A DNA stretch of 64,000 nucleotides from Acanthamoeba lenticulata. Its lineage: Eukaryota > Discosea > Longamoebia > Acanthamoebidae. Made by a program: the position numbers and the translations under genes. Positions 12,590 through 21,689 of the stretch are shown here, one piece after another; the first letter of the stretch is position 1, and each line of letters begins with the position of its first letter. A model generated the notes under the pieces. That model had not been told where the DNA came from, made no database searches, and saw nothing but the letters and a program-made list of their open reading frames with translations. The stretch spans positions 1 through 64,000 of the forward strand of contig NAVB01000671.1 of NCBI GenBank assembly GCA_002179805.1, in the 5' to 3' direction.

Positions 12590-12934
12590 CCAGGACATGC
12601 ATACCTTGAGAATTCAATGAGTTCAAGCGTTTGGGGTAAGTTTTGCGTCTCGCAGGGGGTAGCTTGCTGAAGTCCTCAACTAAACAAAAAGAAACCACAG
12701 CAGCTGCAGGATAAAGACCCTGCAGACGAAACGAGAGTGGATGTCATCATCCCTCTTCCTCGTGAGCTTCTGCGGCTTGTCCCTCACCCGCTCCGCATTC
12801 CGCAGTAACTCACGAAACTCCCACTGGCGGCTGCCTTGGTTTCTCAACGGAATCGCGCAGGAAAACACTACTGTGGCATAGAATATTTGCTTCGCCTGTT
12901 TCTGCGGCAAGAGGCACCGGTCTGGGGCAGACAT
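12590..12934 (-). CDS. Possible 5' exons of the DIL gene, or a small unknown gene
   Basis: From ATG 12934 the minus strand reads MSAPDRCLLPQKQAKQIF, and later QWEFRELLRNAERVRDK. A phase-compatible intron of about 50 bp with a polypyrimidine tract (ending TTTAG near 12676) joins it to EDFSKLPPARRKTYPKRL. That second frame stays open into the first clear exon of the coiled-coil gene, so this may be its real N-terminus. No domain is recognised. It could equally be untranslated leader. Confidence 0.3.
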
Positions 12935-13583
12935 TGCAGGAGATAGCCGATGACGGCCTTGCAATGAAGAACTTGGAGACAGTGACCAACTCTGGGTACA
13001 CTCAAACGATTTTGTCCAACCTGTTGTTGTGACGATGTGCAAGCATCGTGATGTTTGTATCTCTTTGAGAAGAAAAACGCAAGCTGGCAACCGATATCTT
13101 CGGATGGCCAGGCCGTGATCCTACTTTCCTTCTTTCCCGATCCAGCCTGGTTGTCTTTTTTCTCGGCTTTGCCAAGTGGCTGTTTGCGTCGGGCAGAAGG
13201 CCCTGGTTGGTCCTGCCAGGCCCAGGATACAAACGGTGCCTGTTACAACCAGCAGGATTACCTTGGTAAGGTCAAGAATGTTACTCTTTTTTGCCAACGG
13301 GCACCAGATGGTGAAGATTGTGCACAAAAGCTGCACGATAGGTGTCGACATCAAGAACATGTAAGGCCGCAGAGTTCCAAGTTCAAGAAACACCCCCTGG
13401 CGAGTTCAACCGACAAGCAACATGCCAAGGTACATGTGGGGCGGACCAGGTGACGCGTCGTGCGGCAGACGTGCCACGTTAGCGTGCATAAAACGGACCC
13501 TCAACGTTCTTCCTTTTCTCAAAGCACCGCAGCTAGTTAGCATTAGCAGTTAGAAACTCTCTCCTCCCAACAACACACACAAA
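12935..13583. promoter_or_regulatory. Divergent intergenic region, including glutamine synthetase promoter
   Basis: About 650 bp between the coiled-coil gene and glutamine synthetase, with lower GC than its neighbours. A TATA-like CATAAAA at 13487-13493 lies 91 bp before the ATG, followed by a C/T- and A-rich leader (CTCTCCTCCCAACAACACACACAAA). A minus-strand frame at 13121-13393 encodes two hydrophobic stretches but shows no homology I recognise; it is discussed under findings. No RNA gene is seen. Confidence 0.45.
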
Positions 13584-16046
13584 ATGTCGAACTCGCAAAG
13601 CGTCGCCCAGCGATTCAACAACAAGCAGCGCCTGGTGGAGGTTGCTCGCGAGACGGCCCCGGAAGATACCCATGCCGTTCAGCCGCAGGGCGCCAAGCTG
13701 CAGGACTTGTTCGGCCGCGCGGTGCTCAACGACAAGCTGCTGCGCGAGCTGCTGCCCGAGCCGACTTTCAAGAGGTTCGTCGCGGTCCGCGAGGCCGAAC
13801 AAGAGATGGACCCCGACCTGGCCGAGCAGGTCGCTGCCGTCATGAAGGTGTGGGCCACCAAGCAGGGCGCTACCCACTTCACGCACTGGTTCCAGCCCAT
13901 GAACGGCACTACCGCTGAGAAGCACGACTCCTTCATCTCTCTCAACAGCGACGGATCTGTCGACCTCAAGTTTGGCGGTGGCAACCTGGTTCGTCCTTTC
14001 CTTCCGTTTTCCTCTCCTCTAGCTTTTTTTGTGGATTCTTGTCCGGCCCAGGCTTGACGTGAACGCCTCTTTCGTCAACAGATCAAGGGCGAGCCCGACG
14101 CTTCGTCCTTCCCCAACGGCGGTATTCGCTCGACCTTCGAGGCGCGCGGCTACACGGCCTGGAACCTGTCCTCGCCCGCCTTCCTCAGGAAGGGCGTCAG
14201 CCGGGGCAAGACCGAGTACACCACGCTCTGCATCCCCACCGCCTTCTCCTCCTACACGGGCGACGCTCTCGACAGCAAGATTCCGCTCATCCGTTCCGAG
14301 GAGGTTCTCTCTAAGGCCGCCATCCGCATGCTCCGCCTTCTTGTACGAGCTATTTGCCCCCTCTGCTGAGTCTCTCGTGCGTTGTGTGGCCATAGTTCTC
14401 ATCGCAATGCCGTAATGCAATAGGGCGACAACGATGTCAAGCGCGTGTTCTCCACCCTTGGCGCCGAGCAGGAGTTCTTCCTCATCGACAGGGGCTTCTA
14501 CATGCTGCGCCCCGACCTCGTCGCCACTGGCCGCACCCTGATCGGCGCTCGTCCCCCCAAGGGTCAGGAGCTGGAGGAGCACTACTTTGGCAAGATGCCG
14601 CGCCGCGTGCAGGCCTGCCTGGAGGAGGTCGACCTGGAGCTGTGGGAGCTCGGCGTGCCCTCGATGACCCGCCACAACGAGGTCGGCCCGTCGCAGTACG
14701 AGATGGCCCCCATCTTTGAGAAGTCGACGCTCGCCGTCGACCACAACATGCTCGCCATGGAGGTCATGCGCGACGTGGCCAAGAAGCACGGCCTCGTCTG
14801 CCTGCTCCACGAGAAGCCCTTCTCGTATGTCAACGGCTCCGGCAAGCACAACAACTGGTCCATGGGCACCAACACGGGCAAGAACCTGCTCAACCCGACC
14901 AGCAGCCCCGAGCAGAACCTGAGCTTCCTCACCTTCCTGGCGGCCGTCGTCCGCGCCGTCCACGTTCACAGCGACCTGCTCCGCGCTGCCGTCACTGTGC
15001 CCGGCAATGACTACCGCCTGGGCGCCAACGAGGCTCCTCCGGCCATCATCTCGGTCTTCCTTGGCAGCCACCTGGACGCCGTGTGCAACGCCGTCATCGC
15101 GGGCACCCCCGACGCTGTGGCCGGCCTCCAGCACGTGGCTGAGTCGATCATGAAGCTCCACTCGGTGGCCTCGTTCCAGTACGACAACACGGACAGGAAC
15201 AGGACCTCGCCCTTCGCCTTCACCGGCAACAAGTTCGAGTTCCGCGCCGTCGGCTCGTCGCAGACGTGCGCCCTCCCGGTGACGACCATCAACGCCATCA
15301 TCGCCGACAGCTTGATCCACATGGCCGACCTCATCGAGCAGCGCCTCAAGGAGGCCGGCTTCGACGCCAGCAAGCCCGCCTCGCAGGCCGACCGCAACCA
15401 GGTCATCTTCGGTGTCATCCGTGAGACCCTCAAGGCCCACTACGCCATCGTCTTCAACGGCAACGGGTACAGCGAGGAGTGGACCCAGATCGCCAAGGAG
15501 CGCGGCCTGCCCAACCTCCGCACGGCGCCCGAGGCCCTCGCCGTCTACACGGCGCCCAAGAACATCAAGCTCTTCTCGGAGCTCCAGATCCTCTCGGAGA
15601 GGGAGCAGCGCGCGCGCAGCAACATCGTCAACGAGAACTTCCTCAAGAACCTCATCATCGAGGCTCAGTCCCTGGCGGAGCTGGCCGAAAGCTTTGTCCT
15701 CCCGGCCGCCCTCGCCTTCCAGAAGAACGTGGCCGAGTCAGTCGTGGCCGTCTCGCAGGCCCTCCCCGCTGACGCCACCGCCGTGCTCGCGCCTCAGAAG
15801 CAGATCGTGACCAAGGTGAGCAACCTCATCGCCGACCTCGTCCGCACCAACGAGGCCCTCAAGGACGCCGTCGCCAAGGAGAAGGCCGACCCCGAGGAGG
15901 ACCCGCTCCACCTGATGCAGACCTACCACCCGCTCCTCACCTCGGCCATGAAGGACACCCGCGCCGTCTGCGACGCGCTCGAGACCATCGTCGATGATTC
16001 CCTCTGGCCGCTGCCCAAGTACTCTGAGATGCTCTTCCTTGCTTAA
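13584..16046 (+). CDS. Glutamine synthetase type III
   Basis: ATP-dependent condensation of glutamate and ammonia to glutamine. Exons 13584-13988, 14082-14342 and 14424-16046 give about 762 residues, the large size of the GSIII class rather than the 350-470 residues of GSI/GSII. Motifs seen are [19 protein letters not shown] near residue 100, [56 protein letters not shown] and [24 protein letters not shown] is known in Bacteroidetes, cyanobacteria, diatoms and Dictyostelium. All three exons are in phase and no motif is missing. The likely role is cytosolic ammonia assimilation. The gene is strongly GC3-biased, suggesting high expression, and its 5' leader is short with a TATA-like element. 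It is the best-supported gene in the window. Confidence 0.96.
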
Positions 16047-16359
16047 GCAGCTTGTTCTCTCTCTCTCTCTTGCTCTCTTCCGCATGTCTCCTGATCAGGC
16101 GGTGTCGCCTTCCCCCCAACCATTTTTGCGGCGGCTCCCTTGCACAAAACAAAATACACAACAAACAAGAAAACAAGTTTCGGCACCTGGCTGCTCGCTC
16201 ATCTCTTCTTCTACCCCTTGAGCCGCTTCCCCCCTCCCCTTGGTCTTTCCCACTTGAGTCCAGGAGAAAGATTATGGAAGAAGAAAGAAGAAGTTTATCA
16301 AAACGTTGCCGGTACCACAGATGCTGATTAGGCTGTTAAGATCGGTCTGAGATGTAGAT
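16047..16359. other. Intergenic 3' region between convergent genes
   Basis: About 310 bp between the glutamine synthetase stop and the TOM7 stop. It holds a (CT)n pyrimidine tract just after the stop and A-rich segments (AAAACAAAATACACAAC) likely used in 3' processing. No gene or RNA is seen. Confidence 0.5.
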
Positions 16360-16551
16360 TTAGGCTCGGTCGAGGTAAGGCGCAGGGATGAGAAGGGTCA
16401 GATAGCTCTGATTTGGCTTCATGGATCGGATGCCGAGGAAGATGATGAGCGGGATGAAGCCCCAGTGGAAGCTGACTCGGGCGACGTCGACGAACTTGGT
16501 GTACATGGAAGACACCCTAGCGCTGATGCCAGCAACGTCAATTCCTTGCAT
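16360..16551 (-). CDS. TOM7: TOM7, mitochondrial outer-membrane translocase subunit
   Basis: A single-exon 63-residue protein. After a short N-terminal part, MYTKFVDVARVSFHWGFIPLIIFLGIR contains the diagnostic Tom7 signature (Phe-x-x-x-Trp-Gly-Phe-Ile-Pro-Leu in the single transmembrane helix), followed by a short C-terminal tail, as in human TOMM7 and fungal Tom7. It is a small tail-anchored subunit that modulates assembly of the TOM complex around Tom40. Length matches the family. The start at ATG 16551 is preceded by a 192-bp divergent region shared with the Yop1/REEP gene. Confidence 0.88.
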   Translation of the reverse strand: MQGIDVAGISARVSSMYTKFVDVARVSFHWGFIPLIIFLGIRSMKPNQSYLTLLIPAPYLDRA

Positions 16552-16743
16552 TCTCTTCCTTAATCGCGGTCACGTGAATGGGATGGCGATCGCAAGATTG
16601 CGCAGCGGCAGAACAACCCGTGTGCACTTCTTCGAATTACCTCGGCATGCCGATCATTCTCCTTATTAAAGCGGCGGTACACGTCAGCCGAGTGTAACGA
16701 AACGGCGCCTCTCCTCAGCGGAGAAGTGCCGAGCAAGGAGGAG
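16552..16743. promoter_or_regulatory. Shared divergent promoter TOM7 / Yop1-like
   Basis: 192 bp between two divergent ATGs. The sequence includes TTATTAAAG near 16665-16675. No stronger motif can be named. Confidence 0.35.
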
Positions 16744-17596
16744 ATGGAGGTAGCACAAAATCTTAGGGATCGCATTGAGCGCGAGCTGGCTGGTGTGCAG
16801 GCCTTCGACCTGGTCGAGCAGAAGACCGGCTTGAAGCGCTCCACCGTCCTGTTGGGTGCTGGCGGCCTTGCCTTCCTCTCCATCTTCTGCGGCCTTCTCG
16901 TACGTAGCCCTCCTTTCGAACACTACCCGTCCCCACCTACTTTCCTGATCCAATGAATGGTCGTCTTTTCGCCTTCGTAGGATTCGCTTCTGACGAACAT
17001 AGTGGCTGTCGCGTATCCTGCCTATGCCTCGTTCAAGGCCATCGAGACTCCTGGTACGCTCTTAAAATAGTTACCCATTTGTTAGTCCCACTCCTGACCA
17101 CCTGTTACGCCAACAGGTGGCAATGATGACACCATGTGGCTGACCTACTGGGTGGTCTTTGCCGTCTTCACCCTGTTGGAGTTCTTCGCCAAGTACATCG
17201 TTTACTACTTCCCGTTCTACTTCCCGGCCAAGATGCTCTTCCTCGTGTGGTGCTTCCTGCCGCAGACCCAAGTACGTGCTCATCACAGCTGGAGCCATAG
17301 TGCACATTTACTGACCAGCAAACAGGGAGCTGTATGGGTGTACAACAACGTCATCCGTGGTTTGTTCAAGGCTCACGAGAAGCAGATCGACTCTGCTCTC
17401 CAGAACGCTGTTGACAAGGCCAAGGTATGGGCTATTAATACGAAAAAGGTCAAGTTCTATTGGAACTCACACGCGGGTGGCTTGATAGGACACGATTCGC
17501 CAGGAGGCCAGCAAGCTCACCCCGGAGACCTTCAACACCCTCGCCAAGGAGGCTGAGGACGCTGGCTTTAGCATGGTGGAGAAGAAGGACGCCTAA
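16744..17596 (+). CDS. Yop1/REEP5 (TB2/DP1/HVA22) ER membrane-shaping protein
   Basis: The protein of about 175 residues inserts hairpins into tubular ER membranes and promotes curvature. The readable N-terminus is MEVAQNLRDRIERELAG. LKRSTVLLGAGGLAFLSIFC is the first hydrophobic hairpin half. VAVAYPAYASFKAIETP is the family hallmark. Then come DDTMWLTYWVVFAVFTLLEF, FPFYFPAKMLFLVWCFLPQT and GAVWVYNNVI, followed by an amphipathic C-terminal helix and stop TAA 17594-17596. Five or so exons, with introns of 60-80 bp. GTG 16726 is also in frame upstream, but ATG 16744 is the natural start. It overlaps nothing and is followed after 132 bp by the M20 gene. Confidence 0.9.
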
Positions 17597-17728
17597 GTTG
17601 CAACAACCACGATTCGTGTCAGCCGTTGCTGCAATGAACGCTCAGCTTCTCCCGCTTTGCTTATTGCAGCCGCCGTCCGCGTAGCAGCCCTCCCTTTTTT
17701 CAAGTGCAGTCCTTCGAAGAGTTGTCAA

Positions 17729-20151
17729 ATGTCGAGCTTCAACTTTGAGGAAGGGCGTCAGTTTGTGTCGCAGCAGTGGGATGAGTCCATCATCCCCATC
17801 CTGCAGGACTACATCAAGATCCCTAACCAGTCGCCCCTCTTTGATGTGGACTGGGCTACCAATGGCCTCATCGATCAGGCCGTTGACCTTTTTGTGCGAT
17901 GGGTGCGTGACCAAAGAGTTGCTGGACTCATGATTGAGGTACGAAATTGACATTCTTGGAGAATGGATTAAATGCAATGGATTAATCGTACATCGCGAAT
18001 TTCAGGTGATCAAGCACGAAGGCCGCACACCCCTCATTTACATTGAGGTCGATGCCACCACCGACAACAAGGAGTACGGCTCCGCCGCGTGGTTCTCCAT
18101 CCTCTTGAGCTCACTCAGCACACTCTGCGCACAGAGACACCGTCCTCCTCTACGGCCACCTGGACAAGCAACCGCCCATGCACGGCTGGGAAGAGGGCCT
18201 CGGCCCGCACACGCCCGTGCTGCGCGACGGCAAGGTACCCGACCCCATGCAAGCCACGGAGTCTCTCCCTCCCTCTCTCTCTCTCTCGCTACCAATGCAC
18301 GTGTCTCTGAGCCCCTCTGGTGTCGTCCACGAACCGCGTGGGAGCAGCTCTACGGCCGCGGCGGCGCTGATGACGGCTACGCGATCTTCGCGGCCATCAC
18401 CTCTATCCAGGCACTCAAGAGACAGGGTGTGTGTGTGTGTGTGCGGAGCCGCTTCGTTGTGTCCAGCTTGTGCTCATATCTAGTTTTGATCACAAACACA
18501 CAGGCGTGCCGCATTCGCGCTGCGTGGTGATCATCGAGGCCTGCGAGGAGTCCGGGTCTAAAGATCTGCCGTACTACATCGACCTCCTTCTGCCCCGGAT
18601 CAAGAGCCCGTCCCTCATCGTGTGCCTCGACTCTGGCTGCGGCAACTACGAGCAGCTGTGGCTCACCACGTCGCTTCGCGGCCTCGTCGTGGGCAACCTT
18701 AAGGCCGAGATCCTCAACGAGGGCGTCCACTCGGGCTCCGCCAGGTCCGCCACTCCCTCTTCTCCCATTTGCCCCTCTAGAGCGCTGGCTGACGCGCTGA
18801 TGCGCTGGCGCTCCGCAGCGGAGTGGTGGCCTCGTCGTTCCGCGTCCTGCGGCTCGTCCTGGACAAGCTCGAGGACGTGAACACGGGCCGGATTCTGCCG
18901 CCCTTCCTCTCGACTGGTAACGTCGCCCACATCGCTGCCAGTCACCACTACTGTTTGGCTTGTCCCACTTACATACTCGCGGCTTGGTTGTCCAGAGATC
19001 CCGGACTTCCGAGTGGAGCAGACCCGGCGGGCCGCTGAGGTCCTCGGCGACCTCGTCTACGCGGAGGTACCTGGACCACACCTGCGCCTCGCCCTCCTTT
19101 CGCCCCATTTTCATGACAATGCGTGAGAGCAGTTCCCGTGGAAGGCCGGCGCCAAGCCCGTGCTCGACGACCTGACGGAGCTGTTCCTGAACAAGTGCGT
19201 GCGCGCGCTCAGCCCCTCGTCCAGCGTCAGGCGAAAGCCTAACACTTGACAATCGTGGACTGTGTGGTGCGAGTACAGGACGTGGAGGCCGGCGCTGGCT
19301 ATCACCGGAGCGGCGGGCCTGCCCAGCCTCGAGAGCTCTGGCAACGTGCTGCGGCCCTCCACCACGCTCAAGGTCTCCCTGCGTCTGCCGCCGACGGTCG
19401 AGGCCAAGCAGGCCGCCCAGCAGCTCAAGCAGTTCCTCGAGGCCGTACGCGCCTCCTCGCCCCCCCCCCCCCGCCGTCCTCATGCGGGTTCCTCACATCG
19501 TCGGTCAATCCTTCATGGTCGCAGAACCCGCCTTACGACGCCGCCGTCACGTTCGAGATTGAGAAGGCCGGCACCGGCTGGGAGTCGCCCAAGCTGGTGG
19601 ACTGGCTGGCCGAGTCCGTGGACAAGGCCTCGCAGGCCTACTTTGGCAAGGGCGCCTGCTGTACGCACCACTCGTCGCCGTCACCTGCGCTGGCCCGTTT
19701 GCGCGCCCCCTTACCAACGCACACGCACGCGCAGACATGGGCGAAGGCGGGTCGATCCCCTTCATGGGAATGCTGGGCCAGCTCTTCCCCAAGGCGCAGT
19801 TCATGATCACGGGCGTGCTCGGTCCCAAGTCCAACGGTACTACTCGAGGACAACCCTTCTCCCTCTCTCTCTCTCTCCCTTCTCTTCTTTCTCTTGGTTC
19901 TCCTGCTCGCTCTCTTAGTTCTGGTTGGCTTACGCGGTTTCATGTGCCATCATGAACAGCTCACGGCCCCAACGAGTTCCTGCACATCGAGATGGGCAAG
20001 GGTACGCGGACTCCGACGTGCCCAGCCGGCGCTTTGATTGCTGCTCACACCGGTTCTTTGTGGGCGGTTTGGGGGGGGGGGACCACCAACAGGAGTGACG
20101 TCGTGTGTGGCGGCGCTGCTTGCAGACCAGGCCCAGCACCAGAGCATTTAA
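17729..20151 (+). CDS. M20 family metallopeptidase (dipeptidase-like)
   Basis: A cytosolic zinc peptidase of about 460 residues. The start is MSSFNFEEGRQFVSQQWDES. Exons then give LLYGHLDKQPPMHGWEEG (metal His and catalytic Asp), YGRGGADDGYA (bridging Asp), VIIEACEESGSKDLPYY (catalytic and ligand Glu), IVCLDSGCGNYE (ligand Asp), NEGVHSGSASG (dimerisation lid), MGEGGSIPFMG, and AHGPNEFLHIEMGK (last ligand His). All metal ligands are present. The final exon gives DQAQHQSI and stop TAA 20149-20151. Overall it resembles bacterial M20 peptidases and the CNDP group more than yeast Dug1. There are about a dozen exons. It is the second M20 gene in the window; the first is the WD40 fusion at 2.9-6.6 kb. 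Confidence 0.9.
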
Positions 20152-20393
20152 AAACTTGGACGGAACGCTCGAAGGAAGAAGACGCAGCTCAGCGTAACGG
20201 CCTTGTTAAGGTCATTTTCTTCACAACTGAACCTAATTGGCCGAATTAAAGCTTCAAGTTCGTGGGGAGGGATTGGCTGGTCCAATCGGTCTCGTCCTCT
20301 TCGTACTGGTGGGAATTGGCCAATTTGCGACGGTATCTGACAGCGTTTGGTTCTTCTTGCGAGAGCAAGCTGCAAGAGAGTGTTCGTGAGGCA

Positions 20394-21645
20394 ATGACGA
20401 CCACGACGAGGAGGAAGAGGGCGGGTGGTGACTTCATGTCCTCCCACCGGGCGGGGATGCTGCCACGCCTCCTGGCGGACCGTCATGTGCGTGAGGCCAC
20501 CAACAGAGAAAGCGAGAACGTCACCAAGACAGGGGGCAAGGTGAGCGATGGGCGGCCAGTGCGGCTTGCGGAGAGAAGGGTGGGCAAGAAGGCGGTCACG
20601 CTCAAGGCCAAGCTCGAGTCCCTGCAGCACAAGACAGACCAGCCAGTCCGCATCAAAGGTGTCGTTCTTCTCTTCGTGGCCGGTAAGAATGAGCAGTGCT
20701 GACTGCTCCCTCTTTCCTCAGTCCGAGTGAAGAACCACACCCCAAAGACTGTCTCCCTCATCAAGGTTTTCATTGCAGGTACCTTGCCCCAAAGGTCTTC
20801 CTCCTTGGTAGTGGCCCAGGTGTAATATATCGTATGTTGTGGTCTATTCTTGGTCCCACGCACAGAGCAAGAGGAAGGAGTTGGACACCACACCAAGGTA
20901 AACAAGCATACGCAAGATACCGGGAAAAGGAGACATAGCACTGACGCTTCCCATGAACGCATCTAGCGGAAGGGTATCGTGGAGGAGTACCTCCAGGGCG
21001 GAGTGTTTCCCATGGAGGGCGAGAGCGAGTACACAGGCACCATCTCCTACGATATACCACCAAACACACGACCATCCAATCAGTGGCGATCGTACGTGAC
21101 CGCTCATGCTCTGCTGTCGCGGCCGCAGGAAGAAACGCTGATCCCTCCTCCAATGGAACAGGCACGAGCTCTGGGTGGGCCTGAAGATCAAGAGCGTGGG
21201 CAAGTTGTTTGTGTCGTTCCCGCTGGTCGTGACGAACGACCAGATGCCTCCTGAAGACGTCCGTCCCGCGCCTCGACTGTCCACGTTCAGCACTGTGACG
21301 AGCGATCCAGGTCTTGCCTCGTCTCTGCGGCCGCTGCTCGACCCGCACAACTCGACGCCGGCCATCAGGTCGGCCAGACGACGCCCGCCCGAAGAGGGCG
21401 GCAGATCGGCCGGGTCTGAGCTGCTCCTCCCCACGGGGCAGCGGTACTGCGGAGATGCCCCTCCGCTGCTGCAGAGCCACCAGACCCTCCGCGTCCGGCA
21501 GGGGAACTCCAAGTTCAATAGGCTCTCGCGCACGCTCTCGCTGACCCTCACTAAAGGCTGGCGAAGCGCCAAGCTGGACGAAGCAGCAGCAACAACAGCA
21601 AACGACGCACAGGAGGGAGAAGGAAGAGGAGGAGAAGGCGAGTGA
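20394..21645 (+). CDS. Arrestin-like protein with only a C-type arrestin domain
   Basis: Exons join in phase to give AKLESLQHKTDQPVRIK|VRVKNHTPKTVSLIKVFIA|EQEEGVGHHTK|RKGIVEEYL, then GESEYTGTISYDIPPNTR and ELWVGLKIKSVGKLFVSFPL. This is the beta-sandwich signature of the arrestin C domain (charged strand, NHT-x-K-x-V strand, final VSFPL strand). A basic N-terminal segment replaces the arrestin N domain, and the C-terminal 130 residues are low complexity. Arrestin-fold proteins are adaptors for membrane-protein trafficking. The start ATG 20394 is a choice: GTG 20262 upstream is in frame, and more 5' coding sequence cannot be excluded. It converges on the BTB-WWE gene with 44 bp between stops. 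Confidence 0.6.
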
Positions 21646-21689
21646 CCAGTGCTCCCCTGCTTGCCTGTTGCATAGAACAAACTCTTACA

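Noticed and set aside
14019..15440. Minus-strand frame of 473 codons across glutamine synthetase
   Set aside because: Antisense of a strongly GC3-biased gene; no start context, no motif, and the sense gene is beyond doubt.
17729..20151. Calling this M20 gene yeast Dug1
   Set aside because: The metal ligands fit M20, but the lid and spacing strings differ from Dug1/CNDP2, so only family level is claimed.
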